A stretch of 64,000 nucleotides of DNA, from contig CAZBMW010000012.1 in NCBI GenBank assembly GCA_964493425.1, forward strand, positions 3,098 to 67,097, read 5' to 3'. The notes under the pieces are model-generated. The model saw only the letters and a list, made by a program, of their open reading frames with translations. It was not told the origin of the DNA and made no database searches. Every line of letters starts with the position of its first letter. The first letter of the stretch is position 1. The position numbers were made by a program, and so were the translations under genes. This document shows, piece by piece, positions 44,674 to 54,003 of this stretch. This DNA comes from CAYLMG01 sp964493425 (GTDB lineage Bacteria > Planctomycetota > Phycisphaerae > Sedimentisphaerales > Anaerobacaceae).

Positions 44674-46470
44674 CTACCAATTCGGCGTACAATTAGTGTC
44701 TTCCGGGTCGTTGCAGGCCAGCCACATAGAAGCAAGCTGTGCAAAATCGGTAAATGATACCGAGTCGCTCTGGTCAATGTCGGCTCTATTGCACCATTCA
44801 TTAATGCTGCAATCGCTGTTCAACCATTCGACCGCCAGCAATTGTAAGTCACTGAAACCGACGAAACAGTCCATATCGATATCGGATGGATAGCCGTATC
44901 CGAGTGTCCATACGGCTTGACAGTTCAGCGGCTCCATTATTTCGAAGGCTGAATTAACATCGACGAGGCCGTAGCCGAAAATTTCATCGTAACCCGGATC
45001 TCCCAGGTCTTCTGCAGAATTAATTAGTATATCCCGCACTTCTTCGGCTGAGATATCACCCTGAGCGGCAAAGATTAGAGCAGCAACACCTGAAACATGC
45101 GGAGTGGCCATCGATGTCCCGCTGTTATATCCGTAAAGGTCCGCTGTTACGGAAACAGTTCCTGTTATACCTTCTTCTGCAAGCGGCTCAAGCTCGTCGC
45201 CATCATCTTGTGAGACTGATACAACGACCAGCGGGCTGCCGGTTGCGAGTGTACCGTAGAAATTGCCCGGGATATTGTTTGAAATAATTACTCCAATTGC
45301 GCCTTTGGACTGAGCGTGTGCGACCTTTTGGGAAAAATAGATATCGCCCCGCCGGATGTGAGCTATATTACCGGCGACGGTGTCAGGGCAGGTATTTTCC
45401 GGGTCATCGCCTGTTGCCAGTCCGCAATTATAAATCTGGCCGGTAACTGTTCCGGCGGCAGTGCCCTCAATGGTATTGGATTGATGGCTCGATTCCGACC
45501 ATATCGCATCGGCGATTGCATCATCGTCGACAGGTATAGTAGAAAAGACGTGTACGCCTGGTGCGGCAAGCTCTATTGTCGGGCCGTAATTCGAGAAGTC
45601 GGCTATTTGTTTGTCTTCATCCACCGCGGCTACGGATATTACAGAATCGAAGGCGGCAGGATATTCAAGCGTACTGCTGCCGTCGTTTCCCGCAGCGGCT
45701 ACGAGCAGTACGCCTGCGTCGTAAGCATTATCGCAGGCATTCTCAAAGGAAGCAGCATATTCAGTGGTGCCAAGGCTCATACTAATCACGTCAGCTCCGT
45801 TATTGACTGCCCATTCTATGCCGGATATGACCCAGCTTATTCGGCCATCGCCTTCATTATCAGCTACTTTGGCGATTAGTAAATCCGCCTCCGGTGCGAC
45901 GCCAACAACGCCGATGTCATTATCGGCGGCAGCTACCGTGCCGGAAGTGTGTGTGCCGTGCCCGTCGAAATCCTCGACTTCTTCGTCAGGCACAAAACTT
46001 GTCGAAGCAATTACATTTGCCCTATCGGGATGGTACATACTTATCCCTGAATCGAGAACGGCAACTACAGCTCCGGCACCTTTTGTTTTCGACCAGACCT
46101 GCGGCGCCCCTACCATATCAATGCCATACGGAATAGTCTGTGAAGACAGGCTCTCAACTATATCAAGAGAATCAGCACTACTGCTGCCGGAACCAGTTAC
46201 GTAGATTGGATAGTCCGGCTCAATATATGCGACATTCTGATTTTGTCTGAGCTGCTCAAACTGTTGTGAGCTGAGCTTTGTCGCCATGGCGGGAATAATG
46301 TTAAAAGAACGGGCTGATGCGAATTCGGACTTCTTTATCATTGTGCGTTTTTGATTGTGGTCCTTGAATACGATTATATACTTTGCCGTCTCTTGTGAGG
46401 CGTACGAATTTATACATACTATCAAGAGACAGCAGAAGACATAAATTCTCGATAGTTTTTTATATGGCAT
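44674..46470 (-). CDS. Secreted S8 family subtilisin-like protease with C-terminal dockerin-like pair
   Basis: 598 residues. A signal peptide (1-25) and an inhibitor-like propeptide (IIVFKDHNQK..., 30-90) precede the catalytic domain: Asp in VVAVLDSGIS (near 140), His in DFDGHGTHTSGT (near 171), Ser in YNSGTSMATPHVSG (near 455). A PA-like insert lies between His and Ser. The last 90 residues contain two dockerin-like halves (DMDCFVGFSDLQLLAVEWL and DIDQSDSVSFTDFAQLASMW). It is probably exported, may attach to the surface or an extracellular matrix, and degrades proteins. Confidence 0.92.
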   Translation of the reverse strand: MPYKKLSRIYVFCCLLIVCINSYASQETAKYIIVFKDHNQKRTMIKKSEFASARSFNIIPAMATKLSSQQFEQLRQNQNVAYIEPDYPIYVTGSGSSSADSLDIVESLSSQTIPYGIDMVGAPQVWSKTKGAGAVVAVLDSGISMYHPDRANVIASTSFVPDEEVEDFDGHGTHTSGTVAAADNDIGVVGVAPEADLLIAKVADNEGDGRISWVISGIEWAVNNGADVISMSLGTTEYAASFENACDNAYDAGVLLVAAAGNDGSSTLEYPAAFDSVISVAAVDEDKQIADFSNYGPTIELAAPGVHVFSTIPVDDDAIADAIWSESSHQSNTIEGTAAGTVTGQIYNCGLATGDDPENTCPDTVAGNIAHIRRGDIYFSQKVAHAQSKGAIGVIISNNIPGNFYGTLATGSPLVVVSVSQDDGDELEPLAEEGITGTVSVTADLYGYNSGTSMATPHVSGVAALIFAAQGDISAEEVRDILINSAEDLGDPGYDEIFGYGLVDVNSAFEIMEPLNCQAVWTLGYGYPSDIDMDCFVGFSDLQLLAVEWLNSDCSINEWCNRADIDQSDSVSFTDFAQLASMWLACNDPEDTNCTPNW

Positions 46471-46703
46471 AGGCTTAATTTACCCTATCCCCGATTTTGG
46501 GCGACATCACGATTATTATATCATACATCCGTCGTTTTTGCCATATAAATAGTTCGGAACTGGCCCGAAACAGCGGATTCGTTTTAATTTCTGAAAAATA
46601 CGAGCAAAATTTTTCAGTATATCAGGAAAAATAAATGTCACCCATTTTTTATAGTGGTGTGTATTTAAACCTTTTCGGAAATTGTATTAGCTTGAGAATA
46701 TTA

Positions 46704-46740
46704 TAAAAAGCCCTGCATAAAAATATGCAGGGCTTTTTTA
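46704..46740 (-). terminator. Bidirectional Rho-independent terminator
   Basis: AAAAAGCCCTGCATA (46705-46719), short loop, TATGCAGGGCTTTTT (46724-46738). Flanking A and T tracts make it work in either direction; it lies just past the stop of the small basic protein gene (minus strand). The rest of 46471-46757 shows no further feature. Confidence 0.85.
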
Positions 46741-46757
46741 AACTAAATAATTATTTT

Positions 46758-47021
46758 TTATTGTTCTTTTTTCTCTGCAGCTTCGGCGGCAGGGATTGCT
46801 CCCTCTGCCGTAACTTCTGCTTCGGCGGGCTTTTCTTCGGCCTTTGCGGCTTTACGTCCGGCGTGGCTCTTGCGATGAGCGACCTTGGGCAAGGCGAATA
46901 CGGACTGGCCCTCTGCCCATTTTTCCTCGTCCTTCAATTTTTCGATTCGCTCGGCCCGGCTGAGAACGTTGCGATGTCTGCTCAGCGCGCCTTTAACTTT
47001 TAATGAACGGTCAACTGACAT
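46758..47021 (-). CDS. Small basic protein, PVC-superphylum family
   Basis: 87 residues. The N-terminal half matches a small basic protein family found in Planctomycetota, Verrucomicrobiota and Chlamydiota: MSVDRSLKVKGALSRHRNVL, SRAERIEKLKDEEKW, VFALPKVAHR. The last 35 residues are an Ala/Glu/Lys-rich tail. Its role is unknown; ribosome association has been suggested for the family because of its size and charge. It is a useful lineage marker for this window. It follows the membrane protein gene by 18 bases and ends at a strong terminator. Confidence 0.85.
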   Translation of the reverse strand: MSVDRSLKVKGALSRHRNVLSRAERIEKLKDEEKWAEGQSVFALPKVAHRKSHAGRKAAKAEEKPAEAEVTAEGAIPAAEAAEKKEQ

Positions 47022-47039
47022 TCGAGATTTCTCCTAAAA

Positions 47040-47771
47040 CTATCTGACCTTCTCACCATACGGGTCCTTGAATATAAATTTCTCAAAGCCCGGCGGTGCC
47101 TGGTAACCAGCACCGATTTGCTTAATTTTTTGTTTTGCAAGGAAGCCGTCTGTTCCCTCTTTATTCGGATTATTATACGTATCTTTTTTCGTAACTAAAA
47201 AATATAAATCTCCACGCTGTTCAATCTCTGTTTCGATTCCATTCTCGTCAAAATATTTCTTTACAGGCTCCAGGTCCTTTTTGCTGTGGTACTGCATAAT
47301 CACAATGTGGTTCGAGCCGGCCTCTGTTTGTTCTGAGTCTGCTGTCATCTGCGGAGTATCGTAAGCCACGCCGCTGCCTTCACCGATATTTTCTTTTGTT
47401 TTTGCCTGAAGCCCCTGAAGGTTTGCTAAATTCGAATCAGTTCGTCCGGCTTCGGAAACACGAGTTTTTTGCTCATAGAGCTGACCGAGCCTGAAAAAGA
47501 CCAAAAACAGCAAAATACAACCAAGCCCAAAAGCAATAACGACCGTATATGGTACCGATGTTTCCAGCCTTCCGTTGAGAAATTGCAGCATTTTCGGCTT
47601 TCTGGGCCATTGCGACTCACCCTTTGGGCTTTTAACCGGCCTTTCTTCAGGCGGCTCGAGTTCCTTGTATATCTCTTTAGACTTTTTCTCTAAACTCTTG
47701 CTGCTGAAGGGTTTAAATTTTCCCTCGCCGATTACCTCATACAAAGACTTTTTTCTCGGTCTATATGCCAT
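47040..47771 (-). CDS. Hypothetical single-pass membrane protein with SPOR-like C-terminus
   Basis: 243 residues. A basic cytoplasmic N-terminus (MAYRPRKKSLYEVIGEGKF) leads to a membrane helix at about 74-96 (YTVVIAFGLGCILLFLVFF). The C-terminal 90 residues have a beta-alpha-beta look (HIVIMQYHSKKDLEPVKKYF, ENGIETEIEQRGDLYFLVTK), like SPOR/sporulation-related folds. The resemblance to SPOR peptidoglycan-binding domains is by pattern only. It precedes the small basic protein gene with a gap of 18 bases. The start ATG at 47771 lies opposite the rpmF promoter region. Confidence 0.6.
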   Translation of the reverse strand: MAYRPRKKSLYEVIGEGKFKPFSSKSLEKKSKEIYKELEPPEERPVKSPKGESQWPRKPKMLQFLNGRLETSVPYTVVIAFGLGCILLFLVFFRLGQLYEQKTRVSEAGRTDSNLANLQGLQAKTKENIGEGSGVAYDTPQMTADSEQTEAGSNHIVIMQYHSKKDLEPVKKYFDENGIETEIEQRGDLYFLVTKKDTYNNPNKEGTDGFLAKQKIKQIGAGYQAPPGFEKFIFKDPYGEKVR

Positions 47772-48076
47772 AAGATATCAGCTCAATTATGCCCCAAAAA
47801 ACGGCAAAAAGCAACACCCTTCAGACCGTATAAACGATTATCGCTTCAAGCTTTTAATGCTTTTATAATATTTCGAATTCATTTACAACTATAAATTGTC
47901 AATTTTTGCAAAACAGGTATATGTTTTTGACAAAAACCCCATAAGTTTTTATCATATATGTTTTCAGAGCTTAAAATCGGTAAAAATTGATGTTTTTATA
48001 CAACGAACAAGTACTATTGAGGAAGATATTGAGAACTGCATTAGTTTGGTTGAAAAAGTAAGATAGCAGATTTAAC
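47772..48076. other. Divergent intergenic region upstream of the fatty-acid operon
   Basis: About 305 bases, AT-rich, with no convincing open frame on either strand. It contains runs of T and A but no clear hairpin. The useful signal is the promoter just downstream at 48077-48105. Confidence 0.5.
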
Positions 48077-48105
48077 TTGACAAAGCCGTTCAGATTAACT
48101 ATTAA
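48077..48105 (+). promoter_or_regulatory. Sigma-70 promoter of the rpmF-plsX-fab operon
   Basis: TTGACA (48077-48082), 17-base spacer, TATTAA (48100-48105), about 58 bases before the rpmF start. The match at -35 is perfect and spacing optimal. Confidence 0.75.
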
Positions 48106-48163
48106 GGCACATTTTGGTATTTTAATCCGGCTTTGAAGTTCTTTATTGATGGAGTATTGATAA

Positions 48164-48352
48164 ATGCTACCGGCAAAAAAGACCAGTAAATCGAGAACAA
48201 GGACAAGGAGAAGCCATCATCGGCTCAGGCCGATTAACTATTCTATCTGCAAAAAATGTGACCAGGCAAAGCTGCCTCACGCAGCGTGCCGGAACTGCGG
48301 CTACCTCAATCCAACAATAACCTTGAAACTCGGCAAGGAGGAAAACGCCTGA
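48164..48352 (+). CDS. rpmF: 50S ribosomal protein L32
   Basis: 62 residues, basic N-terminus (PAKKTSKSRTRTRRSHHRL) and a four-cysteine zinc ribbon (CKKCDQAKLPHAACRNCG). GGAG lies about 11 bases before ATG. plsX begins 3 bases after its stop. rpmF-plsX-fab is one of the most conserved gene orders in bacteria. Confidence 0.95.
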   Translation: MLPAKKTSKSRTRTRRSHHRLRPINYSICKKCDQAKLPHAACRNCGYLNPTITLKLGKEENA

Positions 48353-48355
48353 GAG

Positions 48356-49366
48356 ATGCGAATCGCAATTGATGCAATGGGCGGTGACAATGCACCGGAT
48401 GAAATTGTCGCCGGTACTATCGATTCGATTGAGTTGCTCGACAAGGACGATGAGCTGATTCTTGTCGGACCGCGGCAAATCATCGAGCCGCTTGTCCCAC
48501 CGCATAAATCCCGGCAGGACGTCCTGCACATAGTGGATGCACCCGATGTCATCGGGATGGATGAGCCTCCAATCGAGTCGCTTCGAAAAAAGGTCAAAAG
48601 CTCTATTGCTGTAATGTCTAAGCTTGCAAAAAGAAACGAAGCCGACGCTGTAATCTCAGCCGGTAACACCGGCGCCTGCGTTGCCGCGTTTCAGATGAGA
48701 ATGAGAAATCTGCCCGGTGTCAACAGACCCGGTATTGCCGTCATTTTTCCGACTACCGAAGGGCCGGTTACCATCTGCGACGTCGGCGCGAATATCGCCT
48801 GCAAACCGATAAATCTTTACCAGTATGCGATAATGAGCTGCATTTATGCGAAGAATGTTCTGGGCATAGAAAATCCGAGGGTCGGTATTATGAGCATCGG
48901 CTCAGAAGATGCAAAAGGAAACGAGATTGTAAAAAGTGCACGCGGAATTATCAAAAGCGACCCTGCAATCAACTTTGTGGGAAATATCGAGGGAAGGGAC
49001 ATCTTCAGGGGAATCTGCGATGTAGCTGTTTGTGACGGCTTTGTAGGTAATGTTATCCTCAAGCTTACCGAGGGCCTCGTTGACGGTCTGTTCAGGGCGA
49101 TAAAACGCGAGCTTGTTCAGGAGAAGCTGCGGCTTGCGATGCAGTTCAAACCCGTTATGATGAGAATATATCAAAAATACGACTATAACGAATACGGCGG
49201 AGCCCCCCTGCTCGGCGTCAACGGGACAGCTATTATATGTCACGGCTCGAGCACGAGCAGGACGATTAAAAACGCCGTGCTCGCTTCAAAAAAATTCTAC
49301 AATGCAAATGTTAATGAGAGAATCGCCGAACGCCTCACTCAATCTTCTATAAAGGTTAGCAAATGA
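48356..49366 (+). CDS. plsX: Phosphate acyltransferase PlsX
   Basis: Converts acyl-ACP and phosphate to acyl-phosphate for phospholipid synthesis; peripheral membrane enzyme. 336 residues with MRIAIDAMGGDNAPDEIV, VISAGNTGACVAAFQMRMR, DVGANIACKPINLYQYAIM, VAVCDGFVGNVILKLTEGL and GGAPLLGVNGTAIICHGSS, all family motifs. The gene overlaps fabH by 4 bases. Confidence 0.96.
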   Translation: MRIAIDAMGGDNAPDEIVAGTIDSIELLDKDDELILVGPRQIIEPLVPPHKSRQDVLHIVDAPDVIGMDEPPIESLRKKVKSSIAVMSKLAKRNEADAVISAGNTGACVAAFQMRMRNLPGVNRPGIAVIFPTTEGPVTICDVGANIACKPINLYQYAIMSCIYAKNVLGIENPRVGIMSIGSEDAKGNEIVKSARGIIKSDPAINFVGNIEGRDIFRGICDVAVCDGFVGNVILKLTEGLVDGLFRAIKRELVQEKLRLAMQFKPVMMRIYQKYDYNEYGGAPLLGVNGTAIICHGSSTSRTIKNAVLASKKFYNANVNERIAERLTQSSIKVSK

Positions 49367-50382
49367 AGCAGAACAAGGACGTTGAGCAACAAACTCCTCT
49401 ATATCGAGCAGTCATAGCCGGAAGCGGCTCGTTCGCACCGGAAAAGGTGCTTACCAATGAGGATTTTACGAAAATGGTAGATACATCTGACGAATGGATT
49501 ACTACCCGAACCGGAATAAAGAGAAGACATATCGCCGCCGATAACGAAACCACCGCTTACCTGGCGACAGAGGCTTCGAAAAGAGCGCTTGAGGACGCAA
49601 ATCTGACGCCAAAGGACCTCGATGTTATTATGGTCGCTACGATTACTCCTGAGATGGTCTTCCCGTCAACGGCCTGCTTTGTGCAGTTGAATCTGAAGGC
49701 TGGCAATGCCTTTGCCTTCGATGTTGCCGCCGCCTGCAGCGGATTTATATACTGCATTGCTATTTCACAGGAATTTATAGAAAAAGGCCGATATGATAAC
49801 ATTCTCGTTATAGGCGCTGAAACCTTAACAAAAATTACAAATTACAAAGACCGCACAAGCTGTATCCTTTTTGGCGACGGCGCAGGCGCTATCGTTCTCC
49901 GGCGTTCAAAGAACGGTGACAAGGGTGTTCTGTACACAACGATGTACTCGGACCCGAATTACTGGGAGGCACTGAACTGCCGGGCTTACGGCTCGCGTTA
50001 CCCAGCCGACAAAAAACTCGACGACCCGGATAAAATCTATATGGAAATTCGAGGCAGAGAGGTCTATCAGAATGCCGTTCGAAGAATCGTGGAAGCTGTA
50101 AATGAGTGCATCGATAAGTGCAATCTGACTATAGATGATGTCGCTATGGTTATCTCCCACCAGATGAATGCGAGAATCATCGAGTCGGCCTGCAAACGCC
50201 TCAAAATGCCGAAAGAAAAGATGTTCATAAATATAGATGAATATGGAAACACGTCAGCCGCTTCGGTCCCGCTTGCCTTCGATGAATGTTACAAACAGGG
50301 AAAAATAAAGAAAGGCGACAAGGTGATTTTTGTCGCTTTCGGAGCAGGGCTTACCTGGGGAGCGGCTGTTATACAATTTTGA
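49363..50382 (+). CDS. fabH: Beta-ketoacyl-ACP synthase III
   Basis: Starts fatty-acid chains from acetyl-CoA and malonyl-ACP. 339 residues; catalytic Cys in FDVAAACSGFIYCIAIS, His in VISHQMNARIIESAC, Asn in NIDEYGNTSAASVPLAF, the SDEWITTRTGIKRRHIA segment near the start. The ATGA overlap with plsX indicates coupling. The region between Cys and His has a short insert (YGSRYPADKKLDDPD) compared with the E. coli enzyme (317 residues). Confidence 0.95.
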   Translation: MKQNKDVEQQTPLYRAVIAGSGSFAPEKVLTNEDFTKMVDTSDEWITTRTGIKRRHIAADNETTAYLATEASKRALEDANLTPKDLDVIMVATITPEMVFPSTACFVQLNLKAGNAFAFDVAAACSGFIYCIAISQEFIEKGRYDNILVIGAETLTKITNYKDRTSCILFGDGAGAIVLRRSKNGDKGVLYTTMYSDPNYWEALNCRAYGSRYPADKKLDDPDKIYMEIRGREVYQNAVRRIVEAVNECIDKCNLTIDDVAMVISHQMNARIIESACKRLKMPKEKMFINIDEYGNTSAASVPLAFDECYKQGKIKKGDKVIFVAFGAGLTWGAAVIQF

Positions 50383-50415
50383 TAATCTTTTAATTAACAG
50401 ATTGAAGATAAGATA

Positions 50416-51363
50416 ATGAATACTGCTTTTTTATTTCCAGGTCAGGGTGCTCAGGTCATCGGTATGGCCTGCGATATCGTTAAGATATATCCGGTTGCCG
50501 CAGAGATTTTTTCGCGAGCCAACCGCCTGCTCGGTTACGATTTGCAGAAAATCTGTTTCGAGGGGCCGGCCGAGCAGCTCAACAGCACAACCGTTTCTCA
50601 GCCGGCTATTTTTACCGCATCTGTCGCTGTTCTGGAAGTACTGAGAACGGAACCGGAAACGAATTCTCTTAAAGCTGATGTTACAGCAGGTCTTAGTCTG
50701 GGCGAATACACCGCCCTTTATGCTGCTGATGTGATTAATTTTGATGATTGCCTGAAACTTGTTCAGAAACGAGGCGAGGCTATGCAGGCAGCAGCCGAGA
50801 AAACTGACGGTTCTATGGTAAGCATCATCGGTCTTGACGAGCAGAAGGTCAGGCAGCTCTGTGAACAGGCCGCCCAGGGCGAGCTGCTTGAGCCGGTGAA
50901 TTTCAATTGTCCGGGCCAGATTGCGGTCAGCGGCTCAAAAGACGCCTGCAGAAGAGCAGAGCAAATAGCTATAGAACTCGGTGCAATAAAAGCTATCCCG
51001 CTCGCTGTAGCAGGTGCTTTCCACACAAATATGATGGCTTCCGCCGCAGAAGACCTGAGAGTAGCGCTGGAAAAATGCCGGATAAAAGAACCTGCTGAGA
51101 TAAAAATTATTGCAAATATAAGCGCTGAGTATTATACCTCGGCGGAACAGATCAAGCGGGGACTTATAAAACAGTTGACTTCACCGATACTTTGGCAAAA
51201 ATGTATGGAAAAACTTATCGCGGACGGCATCGAGAAGTTTTATGAAATCGGCCCAGGCAGAGTTCTCACCGGCCTTATGAAAAGAATTGACAGGAAGATT
51301 AAAGTCATCAATGTTAGTACATTACAAGGCCTGCAGGAATTATTACAGGCAGTAAGCGCTTAA
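50416..51363 (+). CDS. fabD: Malonyl-CoA:ACP transacylase
   Basis: Loads malonyl groups on ACP. 315 residues with FLFPGQGAQVIGMACDI at the start, nucleophile Ser in TAGLSLGEYTALYAAD, the LVQKRGEAMQ arginine segment, catalytic His in AVAGAFHTNMMASA and the IGPGRVLTGLMKRI end. It starts 33 bases after fabH. Confidence 0.95.
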   Translation: MNTAFLFPGQGAQVIGMACDIVKIYPVAAEIFSRANRLLGYDLQKICFEGPAEQLNSTTVSQPAIFTASVAVLEVLRTEPETNSLKADVTAGLSLGEYTALYAADVINFDDCLKLVQKRGEAMQAAAEKTDGSMVSIIGLDEQKVRQLCEQAAQGELLEPVNFNCPGQIAVSGSKDACRRAEQIAIELGAIKAIPLAVAGAFHTNMMASAAEDLRVALEKCRIKEPAEIKIIANISAEYYTSAEQIKRGLIKQLTSPILWQKCMEKLIADGIEKFYEIGPGRVLTGLMKRIDRKIKVINVSTLQGLQELLQAVSA

Positions 51364-51381
51364 CAGGGAGATTATTGAAAA

Positions 51382-52119
51382 ATGTCGGAGCAAAGACTTG
51401 CTATCGTAACCGGAGCTGCAAGGGGCATAGGCAGAGCAATTGTGCTGGAATTGGTAAAGCAGGGACGAACTGTCGCCGGTCTTGACATAAACGCCGACCA
51501 GCTTAGTGAGATGCAAAAGGTTGTAAGAGATTCCGGTTTCGATGTAATAACGAAGTGCGTGGATATCACGAATACAGAACAATTCGAATCGACACTTGAG
51601 CAGTTGGCCGCCGAGCACAACGGTATAGGCATCCTCGTAAACAATGCGGGTATCACACGTGACAATCTTATTTTGCGAATGAGTAACGAGGATTTTGATG
51701 CAGTCATAAAGGTGAATTTGAGAGCGGCTTTTGTTGCTGTAAGAACAGCAGTGAGAACAATGATGAGAAACAAGTTCGGCAGGATAATCTCTCTTAGTTC
51801 CGTATCAGGCATTATCGGCAATGCGGGACAGGCAAACTACGCCGCCAGCAAAGCCGGCCTTATCGGCCTGACAAAAACTATCGCTCGTGAGTTTGCCTCG
51901 AAAAATATCACCGCAAACTGCGTCGCTCCGGGTTTTGTTGTCACTGAAATGACCGATAAGCTTCCCGATATGGTTAAAGAAGCTGCAAAAAAACTGATAC
52001 CATTGAAAAGGTTCGGGACAGTTGACGACGTTGCCAAGGCAGTTGCATTTCTGGCATCCGATGACGCCGGCTATATTACAGGTCAGGTCCTTTGTATAGA
52101 CGGAGGTATGGCTATGTAG
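51382..52119 (+). CDS. fabG: 3-oxoacyl-ACP reductase
   Basis: NADPH-dependent short-chain dehydrogenase of fatty-acid synthesis. 245 residues; TGAARGIGRAI cofactor loop, NNAGITRDNLILRM, catalytic Ser in SLSSVSGIIGNAG, Tyr/Lys in YAASKAGL, and the VTEMTDKL...DDAGYITGQVLCIDGGMAM end. It starts 18 bases after fabD. Confidence 0.95.
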   Translation: MSEQRLAIVTGAARGIGRAIVLELVKQGRTVAGLDINADQLSEMQKVVRDSGFDVITKCVDITNTEQFESTLEQLAAEHNGIGILVNNAGITRDNLILRMSNEDFDAVIKVNLRAAFVAVRTAVRTMMRNKFGRIISLSSVSGIIGNAGQANYAASKAGLIGLTKTIAREFASKNITANCVAPGFVVTEMTDKLPDMVKEAAKKLIPLKRFGTVDDVAKAVAFLASDDAGYITGQVLCIDGGMAM

Positions 52120-52267
52120 AGCTGAATTCCGGCATGTTTACGGCGGTAAAAAAATAAAAAAAACATTTGTAAATAAATTTATTTTCGTTATATTACCGCC
52201 CAATACGCAATTGAGACGTTTGTTATGGAAAGATTTTAAGTCCTGTTTTGCTAAGGAGAGAAATAAG

Positions 52268-52543
52268 GTGAGTGCTGAAGAAGTAGATATTAAGGCGATT
52301 GAGGAAAAAGTAATCGATATTATTTGTGAGCAGATGGGTGTTGACAGGTCCGAAGTAACACGTGAAACCTCCTTTATTAATGATTTAAATGCCGATTCAC
52401 TCGATACCGTAGAGCTCGTTATGGAATTCGAGGACGAATTCGACACAAGCATACCCGACGAAGAAGCCGAAAAAATACAGACCGTCGGTGCCGCCATCGA
52501 TTACGTCGCCAAAGTTATGCAGTCTAAAAAAAGCGAGCAGTAA
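52268..52543 (+). CDS. acpP: Acyl carrier protein (GTG start)
   Basis: 91 residues, acidic, with the phosphopantetheine site DSLDTVELVME in NDLNADSLDTVELVME. The GTG at 52268 is preferred because AAGGAG lies 9 bases upstream and homology begins there. An upstream ATG at 52211 would add 19 unlikely residues. Between fabG and this gene is a 148-base gap with an AT-rich tract that could hold its own promoter. It is followed by fabF after 14 bases. Confidence 0.94.
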   Translation: MSAEEVDIKAIEEKVIDIICEQMGVDRSEVTRETSFINDLNADSLDTVELVMEFEDEFDTSIPDEEAEKIQTVGAAIDYVAKVMQSKKSEQ

Positions 52544-52557
52544 AAGATTATTTCAAG

Positions 52558-53802
52558 ATGAGTAAACGACGGGTTGTTATTACAGGCTTGGGCTGTGTTA
52601 CCGCTTTGGGACAGTCGGTTGATTTGCTTTTTGACTCTCTTTGCGAGGGAAAAAGCGGCATCTCTTATATTGAACACTTCGATGCCAGCCGGTATCCGGT
52701 AACTTTCGGCGGTGAAATAAAAGATTTCGACATAACCACGTACATCGAGCAGAGAGAGGCAAAAAGAATGGACCGCTTTACCCGGCTTGCAGTTGCCGCT
52801 GCAATACAGGCGGTCAAAGACAGCGGACTCGATTTCTCGAAAGAAGAAAGTTTTCGATGCGGCGTCATCGTCGGAACAGGAATTGGAGGCATTAAGGAAA
52901 TCGAGGAACAGCACATAAGGCTCCTCAAAAAAGGACCCGGGAAGATATCACCCTTTTGCGTTCCAAGGCTTATGAGTAACGCTGCCAGCGGCAGCATCGC
53001 TATCTATTACGCCCTCCAGGGTCCGAACATCGCCATATCGAGTGCGTGTGCTTCAGGCTCTCATGCGATAGGTGAGTCGTTCTGCAACATCGTTTCAGGA
53101 AGAGCCGATTTAGTGATAACCGGCGGCTCCGAGGCTGCCCTAACCCCGATAGGGCTCGCTTCATTTTGTGCGGCGAAGTCACTTAGTACCCGCAACGATA
53201 ATCCGCAGGCTGCCTCAAGGCCTTTCGATAAGGACCGCGACGGCTTCGTGCTCGCGGAAGGGGCGGGTATTTTGGTTCTCGAAGAATATGAGCACGCTAA
53301 AAAGCGCAACGCAAAAATATATGCGGAATTTCTCGGCTACGGTGCTACGGACGACGGCTTTCATATCACTGCTCCTCTCGAAAACGGCGAGGGTGCTGCA
53401 AAGGCAATGGAGCTGGCACTGGATGACGGCTGCATTGAAAAACAAAGAGTCGACTATATAAACGCCCACGGGACCGGCACACAATTGAATGATATAGCAG
53501 AGGCCTTAGCAATAAAGTCGGTCTTTGGCGACCACACATACAATTTGTCTATAAGCTCAACAAAAAGCTGTCTCGGCCATTCTCTCGGAGCTACCGGTGC
53601 AGTTGAGCTTATTGTCTGCTGTAAGGCAATCGAAAAATCGATTATCCCCCCTACCATAAATCTTGATAATCTTGAGCCGAAATGCGACCCCAAGATTGAC
53701 TATGTGCCCTGGAAAGCCAAGGAAAAAAATGTAAATATCGCTATAAGCAATTCACTTGGTTTCGGCGGACACAACGCTTGTCTGGCAATCGGGAAAATCT
53801 GA
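52558..53802 (+). CDS. fabF: Beta-ketoacyl-ACP synthase II
   Basis: Elongating condensing enzyme. 414 residues; the thiolase-fold active site is complete: Cys in SSACASGSHAIGESF, His in NAHGTGTQLNDI, His in KSCLGHSLGATGAVE, with the NSLGFGGHNACL end. The start fits the MSKRRVVITGLGCVTALG family pattern. The last gene of the fab cluster. Confidence 0.96.
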   Translation: MSKRRVVITGLGCVTALGQSVDLLFDSLCEGKSGISYIEHFDASRYPVTFGGEIKDFDITTYIEQREAKRMDRFTRLAVAAAIQAVKDSGLDFSKEESFRCGVIVGTGIGGIKEIEEQHIRLLKKGPGKISPFCVPRLMSNAASGSIAIYYALQGPNIAISSACASGSHAIGESFCNIVSGRADLVITGGSEAALTPIGLASFCAAKSLSTRNDNPQAASRPFDKDRDGFVLAEGAGILVLEEYEHAKKRNAKIYAEFLGYGATDDGFHITAPLENGEGAAKAMELALDDGCIEKQRVDYINAHGTGTQLNDIAEALAIKSVFGDHTYNLSISSTKSCLGHSLGATGAVELIVCCKAIEKSIIPPTINLDNLEPKCDPKIDYVPWKAKEKNVNIAISNSLGFGGHNACLAIGKI

Positions 53803-53885
53803 GAGCGGGCGGAACGTAAAAGGTCTGCTTTGTATACTGAACACAGTATAATATGCTGAAGTGTCTTCAAGAAGTGTAAAACTTT

Positions 53886-53914
53886 TTGAAAAATAAAACT
53901 TTCTCTGTTAAAAT
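53886..53914 (+). promoter_or_regulatory. Sigma-70-type promoter for the DUF547 lipoprotein gene
   Basis: TTGAAA (53886-53891), 17-base spacer, TAAAAT (53909-53914), 90 bases upstream of the chosen start codon. Confidence 0.6.
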
Positions 53915-54003
53915 ACAGCGATGATGATATCCTGTTGTGTTCAATTGCAGCGACCGGACAGGATTCTTTACAAAATTGTCGTCGGTTAAATGAATATTGT
54001 AAA